Below, one piece after another: positions 24,022 to 38,400 of a stretch of 64,000 nt of DNA. The notes under the pieces were generated by a model. That model had not been told where the DNA came from, did no database searches, and worked only from the letters and a program-made list of their open reading frames with translations. The first letter of the stretch is position 1; every line of letters starts with the position of its first letter. Position numbers and translations under genes: made by a program. Source of the DNA: Apostichopus japonicus (Eukaryota; Echinodermata; Holothuroidea; Aspidochirotida; Stichopodidae); contig NC_092565.1 in NCBI RefSeq assembly GCF_037975245.1, forward strand, positions 8,652,999 through 8,716,998, written 5' to 3'.

Positions 24022-26873
24022 CAGGGGCGGATCCAGGGGGGGGGCCGACCCGGCCCCGGCCCCGGCCCCCCCTTTTTGGAAATCAGTTGCGTTTTTTTGT
24101 GGGAGTACTTCAAATTCCTAATAAGCATAACTTGGTGAAAGAAAAGCCTAATATATATCCAGCTGCTCTTCCCTGAAACGCGATCGTTTTTATTCCAAAT
24201 TTGAAACTAAGGCAATTATCAGGCCTACGCGACATCACGTATTAATTAGATACGGCTCAGTACTATAGTGCTGACTATTACTGTCAGGGAAAATCAATGC
24301 ACAGTTAGCAAGTATATCATAATTATCTGAGTGAAAGGGGGTGTAGGCGGTTTTACACTATAACGCAACGTAGTCGCCAAGAACCTGAAGTATTTTTAAG
24401 GGAGGGCCCGAGGAACATGAACTTATAGCATGCTCCTCGTGGTGAAACGTAATTGCACCTATTAGGTGAATTGAGTGTACTGTTAATAGTAGGAGAGACT
24501 AGTGTAGGTTCTTATGACCAACTAGACTGGTTTCTGCTCTCAAACTTTATAGGAGGAGCTTCATCAGTAGTAAAAATTGCATCTATTTTCTGTGCACGAG
24601 TTTTTATGGACTCATAGTGCAGCTATAAGAGCATCTAAAAGAGCTTCGTGTGAACCTTGAGAGTCAGCTGATTCTTCGTTAGTATGAAACCTTGAGTTAA
24701 CAAGTAAATCTTTGCACCAATCCAATCACCCGACGCCTGCAAGTTAAAAACCTCTCGGCAAATAACTGATAATGTCACGGCCGTCAGTATAGCTACTGTA
24801 GCCAGGCTCAGCTAGACGAGTGCCAGAATCGCCAGCAACTCAGTGAAAGAAATGGAATTAAAGGCTTCCGTATAGGCCGCAGCCCATGAGTCGTGCTATC
24901 GTGTGACAACGTGTTGTTATTATCCTCTGTTCAGAATGACGTCATCGCAGATGTCATTCGTTCTCCGTGGAAAATTTAAGGACACGGCTCACGAATTGTA
25001 CACAATATTTAACGTTTCTCGCTTGTATATCAATGAAAGTTGTTATTTCTCATTACCGGGAAGTTTTCTGAACATTTTCATTACGAAGTTTCACTATTTC
25101 AGCGATCGGTAAAAGAGAAAACACAGTTCGATAATTGGTCCCAATTAATTCTTCTTCTGCCGACTGCCATAAAAATAATATCGAAATGGAAATTCTACGG
25201 TGCCAAATTTGACTTAAAATATGCACCAGATTGCATCTAAGGACGTTTCAAAACTAAAAATTTTCCAAAGGGGAGGGGGACACCCCCTCCCCTTAGACCC
25301 CTCCCCCATTTCAGTCACCACTTCCAGATCCGTCGGCAAATCAAATCCTCCACCCCCCCCCCAACATAAAAAGAAATTCGCTACTCCCCTGTCCGCGTGT
25401 TGCGAGATTAAGTGCCAATGTTTCAAAAGTACATTTTTCAAATGCGTGGTTTTGATATGGGGTGTATAGGTAAGCTTGCAACCATTGGTGATTCCTTTTG
25501 TTTAGGTTTGGTAGTGAGGTATTGCTCACGGTTTTCAAATTTTATGCCTTTCGTGGCTGAGGCAATTTCCTCTTTCTTATAGTTACGGAGTAACAGTTTC
25601 TCTGTGAACGCATTCTATTTCTGTAAGAAATCAGTCTCATTGTTACATAGACGTGCGTATCGTAAGACTTCCCCTTTAATGAAGCCTTTAAAAGTGGCAA
25701 GTGGGTGTGCAGAGTTTCTGTCGAGGTAGTGGAAGGTTTCCATGGGTTTGGTGTAGACTTTGGTGTCTAATAACCCATTGGTTTCAAACCTTGGACCTTT
25801 GAAGATTTTCAAATCTAGGTATGTTACCTCGGTGTGTAATATTTCTACCGTAAACTTTAAGAAGCGGTGAATTTCATTCAACCTGTTTACTAGTTGTTCA
25901 AGTTCCTGAGGTGAACCGTCGTAAAGCAATAGAATTTCATCTCTATAGCGGAGCCATTTTAAGATTTCATTATCTGTCGGTAAAATCTGGTTTTCCAGTC
26001 TATGCATGACGATATCACAGATTTCCGGAGAGGCTTGGCTACCCATGGCGCAACCGATCTTTTGTAGATAGAATTGGTTATTTATATTTTTTTATTTTAT
26101 TTATTCCATATTCGCTTTTTTCCGCCTTTTCATTAGACTTCTTGACATATATCTAATGCCTCCTCTTGGGGAGTATTGGTATACATGGCGACGACATCGA
26201 GTGTAGCAAGTACTACTGCTTTTGGTAACGGGGTGGCTTCCACAATTTTCAGAATGTGATTTGTGTCTTTCACATAGGTGCTTTGTTTTAATACAATAGG
26301 AAGCAAGAAATAGTCCACAAATTCCGATATTTTTTCGGTCGGTGATCCATTTCCGCTTATTATCGGGCCCTCCCTTAAAAATACTTCAGGTTCTTGGCGA
26401 CAACGTTGCGTTAGATAGTGTAAAACCGCCTACACGCCCCTTTCATTAATAAGTATATCATAATTATCTCATTGAATATATCTTGTTTTATGTTTTTTCT
26501 TGGGGTGAATCTGGTGTCATAATTTTCGCGCAGAAGAAAGAACGAATCGACGCAATAATAGTGTATCCATTGTACATGCACTGTTGAGCGTTGTTAAATA
26601 TGTGTCTATCGAGAAAAAATATGTGCACAAAAAAGCGTGTCTGCAACGTTTCTGGTTTTTCTAGTTTTTGGCGAAATGTTTCACCATTTTGCATCTAAGC
26701 ACTCACAATTAATCAAAAGTTTCCAAGGGGGAGGGGTTGTCCCCCTCCCCCTTGGAAATTTTTAGCCCCCTCCCCTCCCCACTCTTTTTGACCCCTCCCC
26801 TAGGACGCAGATCACTAAAGTGCTACCATCGGGATGTCGGCCCCCCTTTCTCAAAATCCTGGATCCGCCCCTG
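24022..26873. mobile_element. hAT5-like non-autonomous element with nested insert
   Basis: The ends are CAGGGGCGGATCCAGG and its complement, flanked by GTTAT (24017-24021 and 26874-26878). A1 has the empty site at about 5180. A 5-bp duplication and CAGGG ends fit the hAT5 type, though other superfamilies use similar ends. Without the nested Penelope-like element it is about 0.7 kb and has no transposase. Near the right end is a G/C palindrome (26727-26758). Confidence 0.75.
24329..26450 (-). mobile_element. Penelope-like retroelement (degraded) with inverted flanks
   Basis: Minus-strand coding pieces show Penelope-type reverse transcriptase motifs: LDVVAMYTNTP (in 26133-26318), then FYLQKIGCAMGSQASPE, a catalytic-loop-like RYRDEILLLYDG, RFLKFTVE, YLDLKIF and YTKPMETFHYLDR (in 25615-26130). 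The pieces lie in different frames, so the gene is broken. No GIY-YIG endonuclease was found. About 80 bp at 24331-24410 is repeated inverted at 26366-26447. A 19-bp duplication, AAGTATATCATAATTATCT, flanks the whole (24310-24328 and 26451-26469). Inverted terminal copies and long variable target duplications are known for this class. The interior at 24412-25560 has no recognised gene. Confidence 0.75.
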
Positions 26874-27124
26874 GTTATAACTGATCATTTGAAAAAAAGT
26901 TGACATTATATATTTTGTATTTTTTTGGTTTTCCGGATTTATGAAGAATACGGCGCAGCATAGGTTATAGCCTGAATGTAGCATTTAACGTCAGCAGCCA
27001 TAACCTATAACCTCGATATAGCTATACCTCTGCTAGTTTTCCCATGTAGGATGTATATAGTTAATATTTATTCATTAGGCTATTAAGCACTAACTTCAAA
27101 AGCTATTGTGTTTATGTTTATATT

Positions 27125-27212
27125 TCGATCCTACTTTTTAAGAAAAACTCGCCCAGGAAAGAACCTGGGCACGAAAGGGAACAGATACTACACATAAACT
27201 TAGCCAAATATC
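27125..27212 (-). repeat. U2-headed repeat remnant (unit d)
   Basis: Keeps the CCCAGG/CCTGGG hairpin and part of the head (GTAGTATCTG). The middle is missing and the head is damaged. It is the A2 counterpart of unit b. Confidence 0.5.
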
Positions 27213-27778
27213 CTGTTCACAGGAACAGATACCCATTCAACATATAAGCACTAATTTTTCTAACTTTCCATGGACCATTTGTTTTCTGCAAACTTTGTCT
27301 CAGTCTTTCTACATCAAAGAAATAAACAAAAATTCTGAGAAACGTGGAAGCTTTGCAACTAATCCAGGTAAAGGTTGTGAAGGCAATGTACAACTATAAC
27401 GTCACACACTAATTATTGACTCAATTTGACTCATAATAATTGTAGCGGGTTTTGTTCGAGATACTTGTATTACGTAATAGTTCACAACAATTCCCTTTAA
27501 TGAATATTCAGTAGATGGTTTGCATATTATTTGAGCTATTTGGTATAGCTCACCATGCAGCTGTATAAGCTTTGTGGATGTGTAGTTAATGTTATATCGC
27601 GATCCTATAGTAAGTTCGTGTATAGTTTATATGCTCTTATCCGTGGTTTCATGATAAACATGAAATGTTTCTTGTAATTAATTAAAGCGGCATCAGTATT
27701 AAAACACTCGACCTGTGTCTTTCTCGTCTTCATTTTATGCGTAAGTTGTGTCCTCGGCCAGCGCTCAAAAGGTACTCT

Positions 27779-27967
27779 TTTAGAAAAGTCACATAGGAAA
27801 GAACCTGGGCACTAAAACCAAACTACCGAACGACCGATCCGCTCTCAACCCCAGTCCCCTTGCATCGGGACTGTGACTGTGTGATAATCGTCGGGTGTGC
27901 ATCACCATTCCGCTCGAAAGGGAACATATACTACACATGATCTTAGCCAAAAAGGCCGAGAAGCGAA
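27779..27967 (-). repeat. U2-headed repeat, unit e
   Basis: A2 counterpart of units a and c, with a full U2-like head (TTCGCTTCTCGGCC, GGCTAAGATCA, GTATATGTTCCC). The branch-site-pairing segment has changed from GTAGTATCTG to GTAGTATATG. The same hairpins follow. Confidence 0.6.
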
Positions 27968-29402
27968 TCGTTCTCCAAGTTGACGATTAGCGACCATTGC
28001 CAATTTGCCATTCTGACGAGCCGTGGCTGCAGAGATACCCGGATGTGACGTCAACTATAGTGTTCTTCGAAGATCGCCCGCAATATACCAGTATGCCGTT
28101 GTAGTTGCTGTGCAACAGGAAGTTGACGTATAAGGTAAGAAGTTACAAGTAAAACAATAGAATAGAAAATGTTATTTGCGAATAAAGAAACCAGAGGTGC
28201 CGAGACCCCAGGAACAATTATATTATCGAGCCTTGTACACTTTATATACACTTCATATCACCTTTTTTCCGGCACCCTTCGATACTGTCCAGGGACGCTC
28301 AATTAAAGCCGCCCCGACCCCACCCCTTCTCAACAGGCTTGATCGAAGCCACATTTAACGTGAGCATATATCTTGTTGTGGTGGCTATTATTAGCATATC
28401 TTTTCTGCATTTGACTTTCTTATTAAATGGTACCGGCACCTCTCTCTCTATCTGTAAACAAATTAAAGCAAATTTAACAATCTAAATCTCAAAAACGAAA
28501 ACATCAACAACAACAACCAAATGTAGATAACTGTAAAATCTTTAAGAATGAGGAGCTCCATGTATGGCCGACATCTCACTGGTGACTACTTCATGTCATC
28601 TGTCTGACACACCGAGCAGATAAAGTCCCCGTTAAAGTAAATTAATCACTTTTAAAAGTATCCAATGTCACAAAAAACAAATCAAAATCAAACTGTTCGT
28701 CAAAAGAGGAATTATTCTGAAGTTAAAACAAATATTTAGGCATGTATCCCCTCCGTCGCCCTGTGATTTTTCCTTCTTGTTTAACAACTTATTAGGAGGG
28801 AACCGGTATATATTTTGAATGATTTCGGTTCCAAACTTGAGACCGGCTTGATCATGTTGAATTCTTTGAAAACGATCATTCATTCAAAATCCTAATATTT
28901 AATGCATTTCCACCTCTCGTCGCCCTACCCCGACCATCGGTTGCTCGTGGACTCTGCTAGGTGATGCCATGAGTAACAATTAATTTTTAGCCGGGAAGGA
29001 CATTGATCATATCGTCTTTAAAATATCAAGGAAAAATAATGTAACCAATATTGCTTGCGTTGGTGACGTTACATACGTCTTTGGTGACGTCAAAGAAAAC
29101 AATGATTACCATGATAAACAATAAAACCAAAACTAACACCTCGATCACTGCACATTATTGTAGGACATTGAATTAATGCAGTATACATATACACATACCC
29201 AATATATATATACAGTGTTATACATTTAAAGTGTCACATCGAACTCAAGGTACCAGACAATCTATAGGTTATCAATAGCCTAGTCACAATGCTTAACTGT
29301 ATGTACAATATTTCTCTCGTGCTGGCTGTTAAGTCTATTACTCACACGTAAATCACATGACAAGAGCAATAACGCTTGGTACCCAAACATGGTACAGACT
29401 TT

Positions 29403-32400
29403 CTACAACTGAGAGCTAAGTGTCGCTACAGAATCAGGCATTTTCCTGATTCTGAACATGTTAAGTCGTTTGAAACTCGGATTTGTGTAAGCGTAAATGA
29501 ATGGGTTAATAGCACTACCCAAGTAGGCGAACAACCGAAAAAAGAATCCGAGGATCACAATCGTCTTCCAATTAGCCGGCGATGTGGGAAGGGAGTGCTC
29601 TCTGCAGGATAACCACGTCTGGTAACCCTGGATTGGCGCCCAACTGAAGAAAAAGATCAGAATAATCACAAGGACCATGCGCGCGAGTTTGCGCGTTTGA
29701 TCATCACTGCGACCAGAGTCAATGTTGGCGGTGCGCTTCAGTTTGTATCTTCCCCTTCTAAAGGTTAGAATGATTTTGCTGTAGCAAAATACAATCACAG
29801 AGAATGGCAGTAGGAAGATGAAGACCAACTTGAGGGCGGCAAATATCTTGGTTTCGACTCCTATGGGGGTAGGCTCGTAGCCGGTATTTTTCATGTAAAG
29901 TATGCCACAGGCCACCGGAATATACAGCAGCACAGACACTGAAACCAACAAAGATATAAAAAATAATAAAATAATAATTGTGGTTACGTCACTCTTGGTC
30001 ATATAGTATATGGTATATGACTGCAAATTTCAGTGCGTTTTAATTGCTACAAAGTTTCGGAGGGTATCTTTGTTGGTAAATCTTCCCTAACTTCACATTA
30101 GTTTCTGATATTGACAGGCGCGGATCCAGAGGGGGGGTCCAGGGGGTCCGGACCCCCCCTGCTCTTGGCCCAAAAAAAAAGAGAAAAAAAAAGAGAAAAA
30201 AAAGAGAGAGGTGCTTTGCATGGCTAAATTGAAGGGGGTTCCCTGTTGTACTTAAATATCCAAGAATTTCACAATGGATAGAGGGAAACCCACTCCCTTT
30301 AGACCCTAGGATCACTGGAGGCCAAACCCCTCACCCTTCCAGAATCCTGGATCCGGCCCTGCATCAAACAGTGGTGACGGAACGGGAGGGGGATTGGGGG
30401 CTAAAGGCATTATGATTTTTGTATCATCTCAACTCATCTGATATGTATTACCATATTTCATAGATTGTTTTTTTCTCATCAATTGAGAAATTGCAGACAT
30501 GAGATCCATATTTTCAGGCTAGGTACATGCAGCTTAGAATACTCGGGAAGTGCCGTTTCCGGCAATCTGGGGGGTTTGTAAAGCCAAAAATTTTCTGGTA
30601 CGCTCCGCGCCAACCGATGGTGGCGCTCCGCTTAGATAGTCTTACGTTCAGGCGCGGCTGGACCAGTCAGACCCTCCCCCCTGTCACAAATCCTGCATCC
30701 GCCCCTGATTGAGGTTAATTAAAACCTTCCATCAAGAATAATGTTATTTGGAAACATAAATGTAAAGACATTTAAGAGTTGTGGATCAATACGTCCTTTT
30801 AAATTTGATGATAAGGAGAGTAGCGATGGGAGTGAGGTATAGATGAACAGTGATACCGTAGAAGCGATGTTGTATTATTTGTTTTACCTCAGCTTCCCCC
30901 TAACACCCATCCCTCCCCCTCCCCATCAATTCCCATGTGATTGTATACCCACATATTTAAACAAGGTATTTGTGTAAGGAATAGGATATACTTACATATC
31001 CAAGCTGCACCACAGCACATCCATACTCTACGTACGGTCCACTCTGCCTTGGCTTTGAGGGGGAGGACTACCATGGTGTACCGCGATATAGACATGATGG
31101 CTAAGATCAGGGCAGTGGCCTGTATGCAAATCTAAGTAAGACAGAAACAAGGTCACGTGTCAATTCTATGGAAATACTAAAAAATACCTATGTGGTAAAG
31201 TTACTGAGAACTATACATACCATAATGTTAGTAAAGTATAAATTATGAATATTGAAGAATCAAGCCAAATCTTGATATAAAGTTTTGAACGAGGCAATTT
31301 CTCTGACGTCACAGTGTCGACTAAAATATATAATGCTGTAGTAGGAATTGCTATGCACGAATATAAACTTAAAATGACGTCATGATGACGTAACATTGTT
31401 TAATCAAACTATGTTTATTTTTCATGGAACGTACACAATTTCTTTATAATCTACTTAGCTGGCTCACTAATCGAAAGTGGTTAGTTTGAAAGTTTAACCT
31501 CAGAGGGTAGCCCAATGTTTGTTTCTTTGCTGGCATCCTTGCTTTTTGTTATTCTTAGCCCTGGAATACTTTCAATAAACCATTAGCTACATTAAATATG
31601 TTTCACTATAGCTCGACATTCTGACTAACCCATTTTGACATTTTTGCAGCGTTCAACAGTTTAGCAGGATATGTAATTCTTGTTGAAGACACAAGGGAAG
31701 TTCCCTAATAATGTTATCTGAAGTCGAAACGTTATAAAACAGTGTAAAAAGGAACAAGGAAACAGGAAACAGGGTAAAAAGGTCACATTACATCCAAGAG
31801 CTCAGTGATTCCTGTAATCTAGTGACCATGCAGAGACGATATGATTGCTTGGGGGATGTCCCACCAGTAGTCTTAAGTTCGCACACATGTAACATTAATA
31901 GCTCTTTTCAGCTTGAATGTATATCTCGAGTATATATCTCTGCACCTCCACGTCGCTTCCGGTAAGAGGAGTAGCACCACCTCATACGAACTCCCTTATC
32001 AAATAATATATGTCAGTTTAGAGTGTCATCTTTTTTCTTTTTGGGAGAGACATTTTTTTTATAATGATTAATTCGTGACAATGACAAATACATGGAAATA
32101 ATGAAATGATTAACCATAACTTATATAGGGGTGTGGGTAGGGTGGGATGGTGCGGGTGGGGGGGGGGGCACATTGTAACTCAGCAGGGAGCTGAGCAACA
32201 ATTCTTTTGAAAATTTAACTTTTTAACTCATTAACTCTCATTCTAAGGAAATCCTGAGTTTATGAGAACACTGCTGATGGGGATTTAATATTGACACAAA
32301 CCTGCCGTATATACTTGTAAGTGAAACGATCCTTATGTTGCAATAGCTACCACTTCCTATATTATCAAGTATATTGACATGAAATCATTTTTGACATTAT

Positions 32401-35400
32401 TCTCTCATACAAATATTGATTTTGTTGACCTTTTTCTTAGCGTGGTTTCTGTTTTTGTTTATACCATCAACTTGGAAATTTTGATCGTTACACGGATTAT
32501 CTAAACAAATAACGAGGTTCGTGTGCATGGTTACGCGTTCTCTCATATTTACAATTAGACGCAGAGACGAACAAACAAACAGTAGTCTATACATCTGACC
32601 CTCAAATCGTTAACTTGAATATTAGCGATCGATCTGTATTCACAGGTTGATATTAGCGTCTACTTTTCAAGTAAAAATGGTGTATAATTAAATAAATTTT
32701 ACTGTAAAATGTAATAAGATGACGCAGATCGAATTTGGTTGACCAGTTAATTAGATAACGAATTATAAATTTGATGGGGGAGGGGGGGGGGAGAGGTGGA
32801 TACGATAGGTTAAAATAAAGGGGTTTATTCTTAGAGGACGGATTCCGTAAAATTTGTGCGTGACCTTAAAATATGTACAGAATTTAGGAAAAAAAAAATT
32901 TTCTACCTTGTTTCATGTGTTCTTTTATCAGTTTTAATATAACCATATAGGGTGAGAAAACCCACTATGACTATTAAATTCGCCTCACGTTGTATTTTGA
33001 TATCTGTCGTTACTAACGTTACTTCGCAATAACATTTAGTAACACAAGGTTGATCCTATATGGTAATACACGGTTGATCCTACAATAATAATAATACATT
33101 ATAATAATAATCAGCGATTATTTTTACGGCGCTTAAGCGACCGCAAACGTGAGAGAATCCCGCAAGGGCTTATGGATTACAACTTACATGTCGGGTGGCT
33201 TCCAAATCAACATTTGAACTCAAATTTGGATTTTTTTCAATTTAGAAAGTCATTTCAGATGGGGAAAACCGTAGATTGCTCTTGGATGAAAAACTCACCT
33301 TACTATGACCCGGCCGGGTATCGAACCCGGAACTACCGGTAATGCAATGTTGATCCTACATTATAAGATAAATACTAGGTAGATCCTAGAAGGTAATCGA
33401 ATGCATTCAAATGCATGTAGTCTATTTAAATGGAATATTTCGTAGCCTGTCAAAAACCTGGAAATAAACAATGATATTGTCTTGATGACATCATTCAATT
33501 CGCTGTTGCCAGATGCATTAATCATTTATCACCAAATTTGATAAATTCAATAGCTTCGCTATAACACATGCAATTGGGGCTCTGGCTTTGACATAAGGAA
33601 CGAAGTAACTTTGTAGCATCTTTGTAGATGTCGAACACTGCATGGAGTATCATTTTAATGATATTGCCTTCTACCTGACGCACGCATGCAGTAACTCAAG
33701 TTTTTTAAAGCTACATTTACAACTTGTGCAACCTAAGAAAATTAACAGCAATGATTCCACAGCGCGTGTAGGGATTTAATGGGCTACAGTTTACGCCTTA
33801 TACCCAACTTGTTTCTTATTATTTTCATTGAGCTTTCTCCATTCCTTCTAATTACATATACTCCAATCAATATCAGTTGACATTTACTCAATTGCAAAGT
33901 GAACCCCCTCCCTCCCATCCCCCTCCCCCTCCCTCCCGTCTCTTCCCGTCTTAGGTGTTCGTAGTGAGGGTGGGGGGGGGGGGCCTTTTTACATTGTAAA
34001 GCTTAATTCTGTTGTTTTTTTTTTGCAAGTAAAATGGTTTTAACGAACAGTAAAAATGACTATCGATGGAAAACTTACATGTTGAATGTAATTGATTGCA
34101 ATCAATGAGACTCGATTTGTGAATATTTTCCACGAAGTGAAGAAATTGATGTTACGTGGTCCAATAAGCACAATGATCAATATCATATCTGCCGCTGCCA
34201 GATTTGTGATGAAATAATTCATAGGAGTCCGAAGTGTTTGGAATTTCAAAACCTTAAACAGGACCAATCCATTGGCTGCTATTGCGACATATGCTATCAG
34301 AGTAAAGATAATGTTTCCTGCTATATCAGAATAATAGCTCAAGAACGCCAAATTTCGCAAAGCCATTGTATCGTTGTAGAAGGACAAATCGGCATCCATT
34401 TTCTTATAAGCTGGCAGGAAATACAGGTACTTATCCAAGTAGTCTCAGGATATGGAGACAAAAATCAAAGATATAAATTGAAACTGCCTAGACTTTTTCA
34501 AATAAGCTTATTAATTGTCGCAAGATTCCACACGATCTGTTTGAACGTCGCTAGCGCTACGAATATGTTGACTAATTTTGTTTTGGTGTATCTGATATAC
34601 GATAAATGAACGCATTTGAAATTCCAACCGTATATGTTGTTTATAATTAAGAGACTCAGCTGATTATGAGTTTATTGGTAAGCTGTACGCAAGAATATAC
34701 CACTAGGCTATACCGATAGTGCACGACATCTGACGTCATTGTTGCGTAGTGCGCAATATGTGACCAGGCGCGTAGCCAGGAATTTGTCAAGGGAGGGGCG
34801 AAACTGTAGATTCGGCATTGCAAACTATCTAAGCGTAGCGCCACCATGTTTGGCGCGAAGCGTACAAGAACATTTTGGCTGAAAATGCCTCCCAGATCGC
34901 TGGAAATGGCACTTCCCAGGCCTTGTTAGTTGCATCTTAGCATTTTCTCTTTTGAAAATACTAGCGATATCATAAAAACATTAAAAAAAAAATATATATG
35001 CTCAAGGGGGGGGGGGGGCGGCTGCCCCCTTGGCTACGCGCCTGTATGTGACATACACGGCGAAGCGTAATGTACGGGCAACATACTTTGGTTTGAATTA
35101 TATTTATAACTTACATGAACCAACATGTTATGAAAATTCCGCAGATATATATCGAGGTCAAAATATAGGTTTGGGGAGGATAGGAGATGGGAAGATAGAA
35201 GATGTGAGAGAATTCCGTTTAAAGCATTCAGATTTGCACTTTATACTAAATTATATATCTCAGCTAGAACGATGTAAAGAATGTGTGTCTGTTTGGCTTG
35301 GTATACGGTACAGGTGAATCCCAAACAAGCATGTTTAAATTATTGTCTTTGTGTAGGCAATACCGACTGGATCAAGTTTTGGCTTTTGTCAATATGTTTT

Positions 35401-38400
35401 ATAATTATTGCTTTGTTCACAAACGATTCGATAACTAGGGATATCGATGCAACACTAATATGCAGACAAATTATAATTTCAGCGTGCACATATAGTATAC
35501 TGAGCGACAGCTCTATATCGTTATGATAAAGCCAAGGGAGATGAAAATATCAGCTATATTAACAAAATCAAAACATTTCCGTGGTTTCTTTTCCGGAATC
35601 CTTGCATAATAATTGCTATTGTATTTTGATTTATTCCGAATTTTCTATAACGAGCTTATATTTGCAGTAATAGCAATACGTCAATGCAAACAGCATAATG
35701 GTTTGGTATATTCGTTACAGTACTGATTAAGCTATAGGCTACATCGTACAACACTGATTCGGCTTGCTTCGTAGTTACAAAACTTTGTGATAACTTTGGC
35801 CAGAACAACAAAAAAAACCGGAATTAGGCCTATCATTTGTTTTAGTCGATATCCGGAGGTCACTGAGCAGTATTTATAAAGTTGGATATCTATTTCCTTG
35901 CTGGAAGGAGGATTGAGGGTATAAAGTAGATATAACGTCACACTGTTTGTATTACAGAATAATCAGCTATATACAACACCGCGTACTTGCCAAAAAATCC
36001 GTGCGTTAACTCAAGCTGCTTGGGCAAATCTTATTTCAATCTAGTTTACTTAGTTTTGCATATTTTATCATAAATGTACTTCATACTAGGCCTACTTTTC
36101 AAGTCACTACGACATTTCATATCTAAGACTTACAGAAACCATTTACAACCATAACATATACCTGTATATGTTACACATATATATTTGGCAGACTGCGATT
36201 AATCCGCAAAAATAGGTTGAGTGTTTAGTACACTCTCACTCTCTCTGAAGCACACAGAAGCAAACCATGTTGAATGTTCTTCACCACATGTGAAGTTTAC
36301 AGTACGTACATTCGGTGTATGGAACTTCAATTCAAATACTGGGGCTTTTAAAATCTAGTTATAAATTAGAAAGTGACCAAATTTGTCATCGCTGAATTAA
36401 AGCATTCAAACTGTAAATAATTATCTGTTTATGTTGTCTCCGGGCGTCCTCGACTTAACAATGACTTTCTTATGCAATGAGCGTGAATTATTTTCTCTAT
36501 TAATCAAGTAACAGTGTTGCCCCTGTTATTTATACACAACTCTGCGTTTTAAGACGTTGGTCGTACATTAACCCTACCCGTACATTAACGAGATTAATAA
36601 AAGAGGTGTTTTAACTTCAATTAGACGCATCCAGATTGTATGTTATGTGTGGTAGTTTATTGAGGCTTTTACATATACGCTGATAGTCGAAGAGCTTAAA
36701 ATCATTAAAAGACAGTAAAAATTGCTTTAAAGCCTGCACTTTTCTAGGAAATTTAATTACAAATCAGCGAGCCTATCTTGACTGCTGATAAGACGAGTGA
36801 TTGATGAGGCAGAGTTGAGGGGGATGTGGGTGGGGAGGGATGATGAGAGAGGATGGGCCGCGAGGGATCTTTACTAAAGTCATACTGTCCTTCGCGTAAG
36901 ACATGTATCTAAGCTAAATATAAAGATATTGTTTCATTACACATACTAACGGGAGAATGGATGTGTGATTGAGTTGTATATCCAACAGAAGAGATTCTCC
37001 TTGGAGAGAGGCTGTTGCTACAAAGATCAGAGGTTTTTGTTTGTTTCACTGGTAACCCCTTAATAGGGCCATAAGAAACTTACACATAATGCAATTCGTC
37101 GCCTGCAAACCTTGTCATGAACGTTCGTCCCGTGGTTGCCATGGTAAGGTCCAATTTGGTACGAATACACTGTAACCAGTCTTTCATATGCATTTTTCGA
37201 CACGAGTCGACGCAAATGTTCTCTACTGATTTCAAACATCAAAACTGCAGGTTGATCGCTCGTATGAAATAAATATTGGAAACTTGCGGAATGTGTTTAA
37301 TTTTGGGATTTAAGAGACGTATCTGTAGTCTATATTGATTTTAGGTTGTTCTATAGAGGACATTACAATGTTGCGTCGGCTAGTACATGTATAAACAGCC
37401 GTTAGTCACTTTTAAATGCAAACAGACCGGTGAGTTTGGCGGTGTAAACCCTCAGATCAAAACATGGTCTCATGCATGCTAGTTTTCATCATATGAAAGA
37501 AAATACTCATGATTGAAAAGAAAGACATAAACAACTGAACATCAAAACCAGACAATCAAATGTTTGAAATTGAAAATGATTAGCTGGGTACGGTAATTAA
37601 AAATGTGTTTTTGAGGAACTCTTTATATATCCAACTCAACATAAACACATCCCTGAAAGAAGTTAGTGCAAAATGTTGGGTTTTTTCAACTATAGTGAAG
37701 GATAAAATATTTATGTTAAATTAATTAATTTGCAGAGATAGAGATGGAAGTCCATCGACCCATTGTCATTACAAATGCTCCATTCTATATAGGTACTTAC
37801 GTGTTGATATAGGCCAATCCTAATGATTGAAAACAATTGACGTGTTAGATCGCATACATTTATAATAATTCGTTCTACATCTGCACTCAAAACTGAGAAT
37901 TGACCACAGAATAGATTGCTGACCCTTAGTCCGTATACCTCGGAAGACGCCAATCCATTTATCAAACCCAACAAAAGTAGTCTCTGTTCTACACTGTTTT
38001 ACTTTCCACACTTACTGGTAGACATGGTAATAAACGCATCTGTTTACTGTTTACTAATTTTCGAAAATTGCTTCCGTTCGGGTGATATATCCTGTTTGGT
38101 GGTTGTCATGAGTAGATATGTTACGTATAGTGTCACTAGCATCTGAACAAGCCCCCCCCCCTCAACCCCTACCCTTCCCTTCTTCGTCGCGCATGAGAAG
38201 TTGTTACTATGCCTACATGTAATCAAGATGTATGCTTGACTACAGACTAACCATGCATATGATATCGAAGTGAATGGTTGCTACCGCAATATGCATGGAC
38301 ACGTGATAGTCAGGTCGAGGTAAACGGAACACGATGGTCGCTAGGTGTGCCGTTTCGCTATTGTATGCACATTACATCCGTGTCGGATACGGCTCATAAT

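Larger units (their letters stand above)
32231..36609. other. Segment present only between A2 and B2
   Basis: A1 and B1 are joined almost directly at 14588/14591, so this 4.4 kb was either deleted from the first copy or inserted in the second. It contains an alternative GPCR first exon, a tRNA-related SINE and a hAT MITE, listed separately. The rest (32231-33072, 33361-34078, 35053-36609) is AT-rich with no gene seen. Confidence 0.75.
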
